A stretch of DNA of 51,064 nt from CAZADS01 sp964483985 (GCA_964483985.1 CAZADS010000099.1:1-51064), one strand, 5' to 3'; positions 9,136 through 18,955 are shown, counted from the stretch's first letter. Numbers and translations are program-made. The notes: a model not told the origin generated them from the letters alone.

Positions 9136-10344
9136 TTAGGTGCTCGAATTAACAGAAACGTCGCTATTTTTCTTGGAAAACCGGGTTTCGACGAGCCGAG
9201 CCCAATAACTAGCACCTAGAGGTAAAATCGCATCATTGAAATCATAATTCGGGTTATGCACTTCGCAACTCCATTCTCCCTCCCCTTGGCCAATAGTTAC
9301 ATAACCCCCTGGAACTACGTTGGACATGTAGGAAAAATCTTCGGAGGCGGTTATTCGATTGCTTTCTCGGTTAACATTTTCTTCTCCTACTAAACCAGCC
9401 GCCACGTCTCCAACGAAGCCAATTTCTGTTGCTGCATTAAACAGAGGAGGAAACGTGATTCGAAAATCAACTTCAGCATCTGCCCCCATACCGGATGCAA
9501 CTCCTTTTGCGATATTCGTCAGTTTTTCCTCCAGCAAACCCATGATTTCGTTTGAAAACGTGCGTGCCGTTCCTTTCAAATAAGCGGTTTGGGGAATAAC
9601 ATTATATGCATCACCAGAAACAATTTGCGTTATCGATAGTACCGCCATTTTTTGCGGATCAGTGTTCCGTGAAACAATAGTTTGAGCGGCTGTCGCAATA
9701 TGCGCAGAAATAATGACCGGATCTATTCCTGAGTCCGGTCGTGCTCCATGGGTACCCTTACCTCGTATAATAATATCGAATAAAGCTCCCCCCGCCATCG
9801 CGGCACCTGAACGCATAGCAAATTTTCCTACAGCCATCCCCGGCCGATTATGCATGCCGAATATTGCATCACACGGGAATTGCTCAAAAAGTCCTTCCTC
9901 AACCATGGCTTTAGCTCCACCAACACCCTCCTCAGCTGGTTGAAATATGAAATGAACACATCCCTCAAAATTTCGAGTCTTTGATAGATACTGGGCCGCT
10001 CCTAAAAGCATAGTTGTATGCCCATCATGGCCACATGCATGCATAACGTTAGGCCTAGTCGATTTATGAGAAAACGAATTGGCTTCGTCGATCGGCAAAG
10101 CATCCATATCAGCCCTTAGGCCGATGCTACGTGTATCATTGCCAACTCGCAGCGTACCAACCACGCCGGTTTTTCCAAGCCCCTGATGCACCTCAAGTCC
10201 CCAAGATTTCAACTTTTCCGAAACGATGGATGCCGTTCGTATTTCCTCGAATCCTAGTTCCGGATTCGCGTGTATGTCGCGACGCCAACTCGTCATTTGT
10301 TCGTGAGCAGCCAATATTTCAGGTATAATGTTGGGTTTAACCAT
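9136..10344 (-). CDS. M20-family amidohydrolase (hippurate/N-acyl amino acid hydrolase type)
   Basis: Cytosolic binuclear-metal amidohydrolase of the M20D group (hippuricase, N-acetyl amino acid or IAA-conjugate hydrolases). Markers are the RADMDALP stretch near residue 77, ACGHDGH at 103-109 (metal-ligand cysteine and histidines), FQPAEEGVGG, and GAAMAGGALFDIIIRGKGTHGARP of the dimerisation domain; SEDFSYM carries a late metal region. I place the start at ATG 10344, giving 402 residues, because GGGAG lies eight bases upstream. It follows the glyoxalase gene by 46 bases and is likely co-transcribed. The exact amide substrate cannot be told from sequence. Confidence 0.92.
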   Translation of the reverse strand: MVKPNIIPEILAAHEQMTSWRRDIHANPELGFEEIRTASIVSEKLKSWGLEVHQGLGKTGVVGTLRVGNDTRSIGLRADMDALPIDEANSFSHKSTRPNVMHACGHDGHTTMLLGAAQYLSKTRNFEGCVHFIFQPAEEGVGGAKAMVEEGLFEQFPCDAIFGMHNRPGMAVGKFAMRSGAAMAGGALFDIIIRGKGTHGARPDSGIDPVIISAHIATAAQTIVSRNTDPQKMAVLSITQIVSGDAYNVIPQTAYLKGTARTFSNEIMGLLEEKLTNIAKGVASGMGADAEVDFRITFPPLFNAATEIGFVGDVAAGLVGEENVNRESNRITASEDFSYMSNVVPGGYVTIGQGEGEWSCEVHNPNYDFNDAILPLGASYWARLVETRFSKKNSDVSVNSST

Positions 10345-10390
10345 ATTTTTTAGCTCCCAGCTAACTTTTAGAGCGCACGTTCCCAAAAAA

Positions 10391-10831
10391 TTACCAAACC
10401 CCTGTATTACCCATGCTCGCCCATGGTTCTTCTACATCAAGTGCTTCGCCTTTTTGCAGAAGTTCAACAGATACTCCGTCTGGCGATCTAACAAACGCCA
10501 TTCTACCTTCCTTAGGAGGTCTATTAATTACCACACCGCTATCTTGTAATGATTGGCAAAGCGCGTAAATATTATCCACTTCAAATGCCAGATGGCCAAA
10601 ATTACGCCCTCCTTTATAGTCTTCAGGGTCCCAGTTATACGTCAATTCAAGAGTTGGCGCCCAATTAGCTTTCGCCGCCGACAAGTCTCCAGAAGCACAG
10701 AGAAAAATATTCGTATAGCGTCCAGCTTCACTTTCTGTCCGTCGTACTTCAACCATCCCTAGCTTATTACAGTAAAAATCTAACGATTCTTCAATGCTAC
10801 TAATACGCACCATTGTATGCAGATATTGCAT
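10391..10831 (-). CDS. gloA: lactoylglutathione lyase (glyoxalase I)
   Basis: Converts the methylglyoxal-glutathione hemithioacetal to S-lactoylglutathione, detoxifying methylglyoxal. The 146-residue protein has two beta-alpha-beta-beta-beta modules; the metal ligands correspond to His5, Glu62, His80 and Glu123, close to the E. coli GloA positions 5, 56, 74 and 122. GGRNFGHLAFEV and RSPDGVSVELL are diagnostic. The start at ATG 10831 is decided by a strong GGGAGGGAGA ribosome binding site; a longer reading at 10870 has no support. The substrate glutathione is supplied by the gshA product. It heads a probable two-gene unit with the M20 hydrolase. Confidence 0.95.
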   Translation of the reverse strand: MQYLHTMVRISSIEESLDFYCNKLGMVEVRRTESEAGRYTNIFLCASGDLSAAKANWAPTLELTYNWDPEDYKGGRNFGHLAFEVDNIYALCQSLQDSGVVINRPPKEGRMAFVRSPDGVSVELLQKGEALDVEEPWASMGNTGVW

Positions 10832-11018
10832 TTGTATTCTCCCTCCCAAAAATAGCTTTAAAACCCACAACCTTTACTCATAGTTTAGCTAACCAAATTT
10901 AATTGCAAATAGAAACCTCAAGCCCAATATCTGTATGAAATCTAAGTGCTAACTGTTAAGTTTACAATAAAATCGACTCAAACGGCCAAATTACGTTGCT
11001 ACTGTTAGGAAAAAGCGA

Positions 11019-11372
11019 ATGATCTGGAAAAGAATGGTAACAGAAATCGGAATGGGCACGGACATTCGCGGAGAGGATCAAACAAAAGCTGCCATCCGCG
11101 CTTTAAAAGACGCACTCTGGCATAATTCCTTAGGCCTCGCGGAATTAGTAGGTTCGTCGTCAGACGACATGCGAGTCGATATTACAATTGGAGTCCCTCG
11201 ACCTGAGGAAGTTAAAAAATCTGACGTTCTCTCCGTTCTTCCACATGGGAATGGAACTATCCAATGTGTCGAAGGTGGCTTAGAAATTCCCCACCCTACC
11301 CGAAACACTAAAACACTTATTGCCAACGCGGCAGCCGTCGTTTATTTGCATTGTCCTGATAAGATCGTTTAA
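11019..11372 (+). CDS. Lin0512-family protein, first of a tandem pair
   Basis: A 117-residue protein of the poorly characterised Lin0512 family (PF09585/TIGR02058 type). Family marks are IGMGTDIRGEDQTKAAIRAL at the N-terminus, the central ITIGVPRPEEV and the GGLEIP turn. No biochemical function is established to my knowledge, and I do not assign one. The ATG at 11019 has TTAGGAAAAAG upstream. The stop codon overlaps the next gene's ATG by one base (TAATG), so the two are translationally coupled; the second gene is a diverged paralogue, which suggests a heteromer. No signal peptide or membrane span. Confidence 0.85.
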   Translation: MIWKRMVTEIGMGTDIRGEDQTKAAIRALKDALWHNSLGLAELVGSSSDDMRVDITIGVPRPEEVKKSDVLSVLPHGNGTIQCVEGGLEIPHPTRNTKTLIANAAAVVYLHCPDKIV

Positions 11373-11710
11373 TGAAAAAAAGTCGCGCCATTTTAGAAAT
11401 GGGTATGGGAAATGATTTGCACGGAAGTGACTACACTAAAGCCGCTTCGCGTGCCGTCCAAGATGCTTTGCATCACAGTTCTCTAAATTTTATTAAATCT
11501 TTAGGTATTGATAGATCAAGATTGCACCTCAATGTAACTATCGGTGTTCAAAAACCAGAGAAAGTTGATACGGAGGCTGTAAAAACTGCGTTGCCTTTAG
11601 GGATCGTGTCTATTGTTGTTGTCAAGGGTGGTCTCGATATCCCAGACGAAAGCGATAAAGACCCCGCTGTAATCGCAAACGCAGCTATCGATGTATTGGT
11701 AAAAATTTAA
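11372..11710 (+). CDS. Lin0512-family protein, second of a tandem pair
   Basis: A 112-residue paralogue of the preceding gene. Shared positions include LEMGMGNDLHGSDYTKAASR against IGMGTDIRGEDQTKAAIR, DAL-H-(S/N)SL, VTIGVQKPEKV against ITIGVPRPEEV, GGLDIP against GGLEIP, and IANAA near the end. Outside those blocks the two are quite different, so the duplication is old. It starts within the stop of its partner (11372) and ends 35 bases before the convergent flavin oxidoreductase gene. Function unknown. Confidence 0.85.
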   Translation: MKKSRAILEMGMGNDLHGSDYTKAASRAVQDALHHSSLNFIKSLGIDRSRLHLNVTIGVQKPEKVDTEAVKTALPLGIVSIVVVKGGLDIPDESDKDPAVIANAAIDVLVKI

Positions 11711-11745
11711 TAGAGCAAATAATAAACAACCTCTTAAACAGCTTT

Positions 11746-12927
11746 TTAAACAATATTACATTCACTGAGAGGATTGCCTGAAAGGATCCTTTCATATTTG
11801 AACCGAGTGAGATCTATACTCTGATATGTCCCTGTGGTAATCAATTCCATTACAGCCCTGCCTACAGCCGGAGATTGCTGCAACCCGTGGCCGGAAAATC
11901 CATTCGCAAACATAAAATTCGCAATCTCTGGATGAAATCCAATCACGCCATTTTGATCAAAGGTATTGAAATCATACCAGCCTGCCCAAGCATTTGTAAG
12001 CTTAATTGATTCGAACGCCGGGATTCTACTTGCAATAGCCGGCCAGACTATTTCCTCAAACCAAAAATAGTCAACGTCCAAGTCATCCCATGCATCTGGG
12101 TCACGATCGACGGGTGGGGAAGTGCCGCAGACAAAATTGTGCCCTTCTGATCTTACAAAAGTTCCTGAAATATCTATTAATAAGGGAACCCGAGGAGTTA
12201 ATATCTCCCGGCAAGAAAACACATAAACATTCCTCTTTTTGGGAACTACTGGTAATTGGATCCCCAAAAAATTCGCGACCTGACCGGCGAAAGAACCTGC
12301 GGCATTCACAAGTGTATCGCACAAGAGGGACTGGCCATCTGCCAGATGGACTTTCTCAACTTTATTATTTTGTTTTGAAATACCTATTACATCTCCCTCT
12401 ATATAAGTCACTCCCAAGGACCTAGCCTTTGCTCGAAACGCCATCAATAATGAATTGGGATCTAACCATCCCTCACCAGAGATCCCAAATGACCCCAACG
12501 CTAAATCGTCTACTTTTAGCCAAGGAAATGCTCGTTTCAATTCTGCTGGGCTCAATAATTTAATATTCGCGCCAAGAGTGTGCTGTATAATGTGATTTTG
12601 ACGCAGCGATTTTACACCGCTTTTCCCAGCGAGAAACAAATAGCCCAACTCCTGCCAACCTAGATCTGGGACAACGTCATCTACCGTTAGAAATTTCGAG
12701 ACATTAGTAACAAATTCATATCCAAAAAGACCTATTTGGACATTTTCATGAGTCGAAAATTGTTGCCGGATGCCACCGCAAGATCTGGGCGTTGAGGCCA
12801 ATTTATAAGCCGGATCCCGCTCAACTACAGCAACCGTACCACTAAATTTTTCGCTTGCCGCCAAAAAATATGCAACCGCACTTCCTATAATACCACCGCC
12901 AACTACCAAAACGTCATAACTCTGCAT
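11746..12927 (-). CDS. FAD-dependent oxidoreductase, DAO family (sarcosine/glycine oxidase or FOXRED1-like)
   Basis: A 393-residue flavoprotein of the D-amino-acid-oxidase (DAO) family. The FAD-binding VVGGGIIGSAVAYFLA dinucleotide fold is at residues 8-23, an acidic strand end VVERDP follows near 37, SCGGIRQQF sits at the flavin-contacting position, and FANGFSGHGLQQSPAVG near 355-370 is the C-terminal flavin motif. Overall it resembles the branch with sarcosine dehydrogenase-like and FOXRED1-like proteins, which oxidise secondary or N-methyl amino acids or help assemble respiratory complexes. Which of these applies is open. It is a single minus-strand gene convergent with the Lin0512 pair and followed upstream by a 403-base gene-free stretch. 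Confidence 0.88.
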   Translation of the reverse strand: MQSYDVLVVGGGIIGSAVAYFLAASEKFSGTVAVVERDPAYKLASTPRSCGGIRQQFSTHENVQIGLFGYEFVTNVSKFLTVDDVVPDLGWQELGYLFLAGKSGVKSLRQNHIIQHTLGANIKLLSPAELKRAFPWLKVDDLALGSFGISGEGWLDPNSLLMAFRAKARSLGVTYIEGDVIGISKQNNKVEKVHLADGQSLLCDTLVNAAGSFAGQVANFLGIQLPVVPKKRNVYVFSCREILTPRVPLLIDISGTFVRSEGHNFVCGTSPPVDRDPDAWDDLDVDYFWFEEIVWPAIASRIPAFESIKLTNAWAGWYDFNTFDQNGVIGFHPEIANFMFANGFSGHGLQQSPAVGRAVMELITTGTYQSIDLTRFKYERILSGNPLSECNIV

Positions 12928-13330
12928 ATTCAGACACTCGCTATTAGCGTAAATTAAAAGTAATTATTGCGCAGATTTAGATGGTACAAATGAGATATAT
13001 TCATGGAAAAGTCGAGTAAAAAGGGTGCGTGCCATCGGGATTCATTATATAGCACTCAGCCTAACAGATATTGACGAAACACTATCATTTTTAACGATCT
13101 CTCCTATTTTTTCATCTTAAAGAAGTATTAACTTTAAAAATAATGTCTGCTTTTGGAAAATGGGGTGCCATACCTGAGATAATGGACCCGAAGCAAAAAA
13201 CGCTAATAGAAAAATGTTTGACTCAATCTTAAAATGACGTTGGGAGAAAACTTTAGTTCGATTACAAAATTTTTTGAGCAAATAGATAAACCGTATTTCG
13301 GCCAGTCGAATCTCCAAGAAAGGCAATGCA
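12928..13330. other. gene-free stretch of 403 bases
   Basis: Divergent spacer between the flavin oxidoreductase gene and glnD, AT-rich. It holds one 29-codon frame (13143-13232) with no recognisable product, and no convincing hairpin or paired -35/-10. In many alphaproteobacteria mutS precedes glnD; it is not here. Confidence 0.7.
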
Positions 13331-16156
13331 ATGGATCAAGCCACTGCCCAAAAACCATTAATAAATTCCTCGATTGATGGCCTAACCCCCAGTGAACGAA
13401 AACTCAAGAATAGTCTAAGGATTGTAGACCATAACTTTTTGCGAAATCAGTTAGATACCATCTGGCAAAATTCTGGTGGTGCAACGGAATTTAAAAAAGC
13501 TCTATTGATACTTTTAAGGCATGAAATGACAAAAGGGAGGGAGGAAATCAGAGCTCGGTTTTTCTTAAAAAATGACGGCGCCGAAGCGGTAGTTGGGCAT
13601 GCTTTTTTGATGGATACTATAATTAACCTTATTTATGAGGTTACCACTACTCGTTTGTATCCTGCTCCAAATCCAACCCAAGCAGAACAGATTTGCATCG
13701 TGGCCGTCGGCGGATACGGACGTGGAGAACTTGCTCCTTATTCGGACATCGATCTTCTTTTCCTTTTGCCTTACAAACTAACACCCCACGTAGAGCAAGT
13801 GGTTGAAGCGATGTTGTACCTTCTTTGGGATTTAAAACTAAAAGTAGGCTATTCAACTCGGTCGGTTGATGAGTGCATCAGGCAGGCTAAAGCAGATATG
13901 ACAATACGGACAGGAATTTTAGAAGCCCGTTTGATCTGCGGTAAAAAAATATTACTAGATAGCTTAGTTGAGAAGTTTAACAGAAACATTGTTGTTGGTA
14001 CGGCATTACAATTCGTGGAAGCAAAATTACAGGAATCTGATGACCGCCATCGTCGGTTGGGTGATTCACGATACGTAATAGAGCCGAATGTTAAAGACGG
14101 GAAAGGTGGGCTACGAGACCTTCACAAACTCTTTTGGATAGGGAAATACGTATACCAAATCACGGAAGTAAAAGCCCTAGTCGATAAGGGTGTAATTTCT
14201 GTCGCCGAAGCACGACGATTTGCCAAAGCCCAAAAACAACTGTGGACCATTCGGTGCCATCTACACTACTCCGCAAAACGTGCAGAGGATAGGCTCACCA
14301 TCGATCTTCAAAAAGATATAGCACAACGACTGGGTTACACTGACAGATCTGGAAATACCGCTGTAGAACGGTTTATGAAGCATTATTATTTGACCGCGAA
14401 AGACGTCGGCGATTTGACCAGAATCTTCTGTGCCGCAATAGAGGAACAACATCAGCGACGTCCACGATTAAGACTTCTAAACCTGTGGAATAGAAGTCGC
14501 CAGTTTGGTGATTTCAAAATTGAAGGAAATCGTCTTAGCGCCATAACTAATGACATTTTCGTCTCGGATCCAATAAATCTTATCCGTATGTTTCAAATAG
14601 CCCAAGAACATGATCTCGAGTTTCATCCTCAAATTCTTAGATTAGTTACTCAAAACCTCAAACTTATTGATAGATCCCTACGTAACGATCCACTGGCAAA
14701 TGAAATTTTTTTAAATATTCTCACATCAAGAAAAGGGCCAGAACGTATACTTAGGCGCATGAATGAAGCTCAAGTATTCGGCCGTTTCATACCGGATTTT
14801 GGGCGCGTCGTTGCTCAAATGCAATATGATATGTATCACAGTTATACCGTTGACGAACACACTATAATTATGCTTGGCATACTCTTCCAAATAGAAAATG
14901 GAAAATTAAAGGACGTTTCCCCTATTGCCTCAGAAATGGTCCAAAATATTAGCTCTCGAAGAGAGCTCTATGTCTCTGTTTTACTGCACGACATCGCAAA
15001 AGGCAGGGGTGGTGATCATTCGATTCTCGGACAAAAAGTAGCGCATAGATTATGTCCGCGTCTGGGAATGACAGAGGAGGAAACAGAAACTGTTGGATGG
15101 CTTGTACGCTGGCACTTATTAATGAGCTATGCTGCTTTCAAGCGAGACGTTAATGATCCAAAAACAATTGAGGATTTCACAAATATAGTCCAATCCCCCG
15201 AGCGTTTAAAGTTGCTTTTAATTCTTACGGTCGCAGATATTAGAGCAGTTGGACCAAATGTTTGGAATGGGTGGAAAGCAGCATTGTTAAGAGATCTTTA
15301 TTGGCGGGCAGAGGAAAAACTTGCTGGCCAAGGTTACGGAAGCGGTCAATCAGATAGAGCTGTAGAAATACAGGGCCAGCTGCGTCAACTTTTAGCAGAT
15401 TGGGATGACGATTTTTTTTCAACCCATGTTGCAAGAGGTTATCCAACCTACTGGCTTAGCCATGATTTGGACACGTTAGCACGTCATGCTCAATTAGTTC
15501 GTTCTGCTGAGGAAGCACAAAAGGAGCTGACTATAGAAACCAGGGTGGATAGAGATAGAGAAGTGACTGAGATCACCGTTTACACCCTAGATCATCCTGG
15601 GTTGTTTTCACGGATCGCTGGCGCTATGGCATCGGTTGGCGTGAATATAGTTGACGCGAGAATCACTACTATGACCAATGGAATGGCACTAGATACTTTT
15701 TGGGCCCAGAGTTCTAGCCGAGAGAAATTTGATGACCCAGAAATGCTTAAAATGCTGTCTAAGGCCATAAAAAATGCGCTTTCCGGAAAGCTTAAGCTTG
15801 GCCAAGCTATCGCCAAGAGACCGTCCTTATTGCCACGGCGAGCGCGCGGAATGACGGTACGTCCACGCGTTCTAATAGATAATAATGCAAGCACAACTCA
15901 CACTGTCATAGAGATCAATGGGACCGATCGTCCGGGGTTATTGCATGAACTCACTCGAAAATTAGCGCAGCAGAACTTGCAAATATCGGCGGCCAAAATT
16001 TCGACATATGGTGCAAGTATAGTCGATGTTTTCTACGTAAAAGATCTCTTCGGCTTGAAAATTCAAAGTGAACGTCGCCTAGAAAATATTAAGAAAATAA
16101 TTCTGCGAGAACTTGAAATTCCAGCCAATCGACGAAATGAACAAAAGACCAAATGA
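13331..16156 (+). CDS. glnD: bifunctional [protein-PII] uridylyltransferase / uridylyl-removing enzyme
   Basis: Nitrogen sensor that adds UMP to PII proteins under nitrogen limitation and removes it when glutamine is high. The 941-residue length matches the family. Domains in order: nucleotidyltransferase with VAVGGYGRGELAPYSDID (GG at 127-128, SDID at 138-141); a helical GlnD-type linker (RYVIEPNVKDGKGGLRDL); HD phosphohydrolase domain with DEHTI and LLHDIAKGRGGDHS (HD pair at 553-554); then two ACT domains, around residues 745-815 (VYTLDHPGLFSRIAGAM) and 850-920 (GTDRPGLLHELTRKL), which bind glutamine. glnD-murJ-trpS order is common in alphaproteobacteria. No PII gene is in the window. Confidence 0.97.
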   Translation: MDQATAQKPLINSSIDGLTPSERKLKNSLRIVDHNFLRNQLDTIWQNSGGATEFKKALLILLRHEMTKGREEIRARFFLKNDGAEAVVGHAFLMDTIINLIYEVTTTRLYPAPNPTQAEQICIVAVGGYGRGELAPYSDIDLLFLLPYKLTPHVEQVVEAMLYLLWDLKLKVGYSTRSVDECIRQAKADMTIRTGILEARLICGKKILLDSLVEKFNRNIVVGTALQFVEAKLQESDDRHRRLGDSRYVIEPNVKDGKGGLRDLHKLFWIGKYVYQITEVKALVDKGVISVAEARRFAKAQKQLWTIRCHLHYSAKRAEDRLTIDLQKDIAQRLGYTDRSGNTAVERFMKHYYLTAKDVGDLTRIFCAAIEEQHQRRPRLRLLNLWNRSRQFGDFKIEGNRLSAITNDIFVSDPINLIRMFQIAQEHDLEFHPQILRLVTQNLKLIDRSLRNDPLANEIFLNILTSRKGPERILRRMNEAQVFGRFIPDFGRVVAQMQYDMYHSYTVDEHTIIMLGILFQIENGKLKDVSPIASEMVQNISSRRELYVSVLLHDIAKGRGGDHSILGQKVAHRLCPRLGMTEEETETVGWLVRWHLLMSYAAFKRDVNDPKTIEDFTNIVQSPERLKLLLILTVADIRAVGPNVWNGWKAALLRDLYWRAEEKLAGQGYGSGQSDRAVEIQGQLRQLLADWDDDFFSTHVARGYPTYWLSHDLDTLARHAQLVRSAEEAQKELTIETRVDRDREVTEITVYTLDHPGLFSRIAGAMASVGVNIVDARITTMTNGMALDTFWAQSSSREKFDDPEMLKMLSKAIKNALSGKLKLGQAIAKRPSLLPRRARGMTVRPRVLIDNNASTTHTVIEINGTDRPGLLHELTRKLAQQNLQISAAKISTYGASIVDVFYVKDLFGLKIQSERRLENIKKIILRELEIPANRRNEQKTK

Positions 16157-16309
16157 TTGTCAAATCCAACTAGGATATTCATATAAGCTGCCATCTGTAA
16201 TTAAATGGTATCTAATCCCCGGAAAGGTTCGTTGTATGGGAATTGCCTTCTTCCAGTCATCTTCATGTCATATCCTTCCATATAACCCAGAATAATTTAA
16301 ATCAGAATC

Positions 16310-17896
16310 ATGTCATTATTAAAAGCCGTTGCCACTGTCGGTGGCTTTACCATGATCAGCCGTATCACTGGCTTTATACGTGACATTTTAATAGCAGCTA
16401 TTATTGGCACTGGGCCAATTTCCGACGCTTTTATTGTCGCGTTCAAACTCCCAAATTTTTTTCGTCGGCTCACGGCAGAAGGCTCTTTAACCGTCGCGTT
16501 CGTGCCTCTATTTTCCAGCATTTTGGAACGGGAAGGGAAAGCGGCGGCCATACGTTTTGCCGAACAAACTCTGTCAATAATGGCAGCATTTTTACTGGCC
16601 TTCACGGCAACAATTGTTTTTTTTATGCCCGAAGTAATGATAATTTTAGCTCCGGGCTTTACAGACACCCCAGAACGTTTTCAGTTGGCTGTTACCTTTA
16701 GCCGAATCACTTTCGTATATCTCCCTCTTATTTCTCTAGTGGCTTTATTCGGAGGCGTTTTAAATAGTTTTGGCAGATTCTCGGCGATAGCATCAGCGCC
16801 GATTCTTTTAAATTTGATTTTGATTTCTTCAGTCGCTGTTTTCGCGAATGCACTAGAGACGCCTGGTCATGTCCTTGCATATGGGGTCGCTGCAGCAGGC
16901 TTTGCACAATTTCTCTGGCTTCTTGAGGCTTGTCGTCGGGCGGGCGTTCTCCCCAAATTCCGCATACCAAACTGGACTCCGCAGGTTAAAAAGTTGCTCG
17001 GTTTAATGATGCCCGCGATACTTGGGGCCGGTGTTGTCCAAATTAATCTACTTATAGATGTGATTTTGGCTTCGACGTTACCGACGGGCTCTATTTCTTT
17101 CCTTTATTATGCCGATAGGGTTAATCAGTTACCACTTGGCGTCGTTGGAATTGCAATCGGTACAGCTCTGCTACCTAAACTATCAAGAGATATAGGTTCC
17201 GGGCTTATAGAATCCGCCAATGAAAGTCAGAATCGTGCGCTTGAAATAGGCATTCTTCTGACGCTCCCAGCAACCTTTGGCCTTGTTGTTTTAGCCAAGC
17301 CAATTATTGAGGTGCTATTTCAACGAGGTGCATTTACTTACGTGTCAACAGATCTAACTTCGTTAGCACTTATCGCGTATTCTACCGGGTTACCGGCATT
17401 CGTTCTTATTAAAATCTTCCAACCCAGCTTTTTCGCGCGGCACGATACGGCGACGCCAGTTAAAATTGCTATTATAGCCGTTTTGATAAACCTCATTTTA
17501 AACTTAATTTTGATGCGATATTTTGCCCATGTTGGATTAGCTATGGCAACAGCCGTTTCGGCCTGGGCAAACGCTGGGATACTGTTTTTCTTTTTGTACA
17601 ACCGAAGGCATTTGCGTTTAGATTATCGTCTAAAATTTCGAGTGCCTCGTATATTCGGTGCCACGTCGATAATGCTGATTGCTCTAATCGTTATGAATAC
17701 CTTATTTAGTACCTTGCAAGACACTTCATTTACAGAAAATATTTTGTTTTTGGTTACAGCTATTTTAACTGGAATAATTATTTACAGCTTGTCCGTATTA
17801 TGGTTTCAAGTGATTTCTTTTAATGATCTTCGTTCTTTTCTAAAAGGGAATGCAACGGGCCATAAGCCAATAAAAAAGTATGATGAGGCCCCCTGA
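16310..17896 (+). CDS. murJ: lipid II flippase MurJ (MviN)
   Basis: Moves lipid II, the peptidoglycan precursor, across the inner membrane. The 528 residues form about 14 membrane helices of the MOP exporter fold. Typical N-terminal stretch: VGGFTMISRITGFIRDILIA followed by SDAFIVAFKLPNFFRRL and AEGSLTVAFVPLF; FFARHDTATPVK near residue 365 is also diagnostic. It lies 153 bases after glnD and 56 bases before trpS. The ATG at 16310 has only a weak ribosome binding site. Confidence 0.97.
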   Translation: MSLLKAVATVGGFTMISRITGFIRDILIAAIIGTGPISDAFIVAFKLPNFFRRLTAEGSLTVAFVPLFSSILEREGKAAAIRFAEQTLSIMAAFLLAFTATIVFFMPEVMIILAPGFTDTPERFQLAVTFSRITFVYLPLISLVALFGGVLNSFGRFSAIASAPILLNLILISSVAVFANALETPGHVLAYGVAAAGFAQFLWLLEACRRAGVLPKFRIPNWTPQVKKLLGLMMPAILGAGVVQINLLIDVILASTLPTGSISFLYYADRVNQLPLGVVGIAIGTALLPKLSRDIGSGLIESANESQNRALEIGILLTLPATFGLVVLAKPIIEVLFQRGAFTYVSTDLTSLALIAYSTGLPAFVLIKIFQPSFFARHDTATPVKIAIIAVLINLILNLILMRYFAHVGLAMATAVSAWANAGILFFFLYNRRHLRLDYRLKFRVPRIFGATSIMLIALIVMNTLFSTLQDTSFTENILFLVTAILTGIIIYSLSVLWFQVISFNDLRSFLKGNATGHKPIKKYDEAP

Positions 17897-17952
17897 CTAA
17901 CCCGACTGCGCCGAGATACGCGCGCAAACGCATATAAGAAAGGAATTCTTCT

Positions 17953-18951
17953 ATGAATCGAATCTTCTCGGGCATCCAACCCTCGGGAAACCTGCAATTA
18001 GGTAACTATTTGGGCGCAATACGAAATTGGGCACGAATGCAAAACGGCTATGATTGCATCTTCTGTGTAGTTGACCTTCACGCTATTACTTTAGCTCAGG
18101 AACCGGAACAACTGCGAAAAGCCACGAGAGAAGTAGTGGCAGGGGTGATCGCTGGCGGTGTAGACCCTAACCGATGTATTATTTTTAACCAAAGTCAAGT
18201 TCCTGAACACGCAGAGTTATCGTGGATTTTTAATTGCGTTGGGCGTATGGGCTGGTTGAACCGAATGACCCAATTCAAGGAGAAAGCGGGAAAGGATCGT
18301 GAGGGAGCATTCGTCGGGCTATATACTTATCCAATACTTCAGGCTGCGGATATTCTTGCCTATAAAGCCACCGACGTGCCAGTGGGTGAGGATCAAAAGC
18401 AACACATCGAGCTATCTCGGGATATAGCACAAGCCTTTAACTCTATGTTCAATATAGATTTTTTTCCACTACCCAACCCAAGAATACAAGCAGAGGCGGC
18501 AAGGATAATGAGCCTCCGTGACGGAACAAAAAAAATGAGTAAATCCGATCCGTCAGAGTATTCCCGTATCAATATGACTGATGGACCCGATGATATTGCG
18601 CAGAAAATTCGAAGAGCTAAAACTGACTCGCAACCCTTGCCTGACTCAATTGAAGAGCTAATAGAAAGACCCGAAGCCCTTAATTTACTTACTATATTTG
18701 CTGCTTTATCTGATCAAAGAATAGAACATGTTATCGCAAAATACTCCGGATGGGGATTTGGAGCATTCAAATCAGAGTTATCCGATCTTGCAGTTTCAAT
18801 ATTAGGTCCCATAGGTGACGAGATGCAACGACTAATAGACGAACCCAATGAAGTAGATAAAATACTTAAAAAAGGGGCTGAAAAAGCCCGAGAAATAGCG
18901 CATCCGATCGTGCGGGAAGCCCAAGAAATTGTCGGTTTCTTGAAACCCTAA
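17953..18951 (+). CDS. trpS: tryptophan-tRNA ligase
   Basis: Charges tRNA-Trp with tryptophan (class Ic synthetase). The 332-residue protein starts MNRIFSGIQPSGNLQLGNYL, containing the HIGH-equivalent GNYLGA, and carries KMSKS at residues 194-198. VDLHAIT, TYPILQAADILAY and PVGEDQKQHIELSRDIA are family hallmarks. The ATG has AAGGAA ten bases upstream. It ends only four bases before the glycosyltransferase gene, so they are probably read from one message. Confidence 0.97.
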   Translation: MNRIFSGIQPSGNLQLGNYLGAIRNWARMQNGYDCIFCVVDLHAITLAQEPEQLRKATREVVAGVIAGGVDPNRCIIFNQSQVPEHAELSWIFNCVGRMGWLNRMTQFKEKAGKDREGAFVGLYTYPILQAADILAYKATDVPVGEDQKQHIELSRDIAQAFNSMFNIDFFPLPNPRIQAEAARIMSLRDGTKKMSKSDPSEYSRINMTDGPDDIAQKIRRAKTDSQPLPDSIEELIERPEALNLLTIFAALSDQRIEHVIAKYSGWGFGAFKSELSDLAVSILGPIGDEMQRLIDEPNEVDKILKKGAEKAREIAHPIVREAQEIVGFLKP

Positions 18952-18955
18952 TACT

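Noticed and set aside
13143..13232. 29-codon frame before glnD
   Set aside because: Too short to judge, no ribosome binding site, not a mutS remnant as far as I can see.
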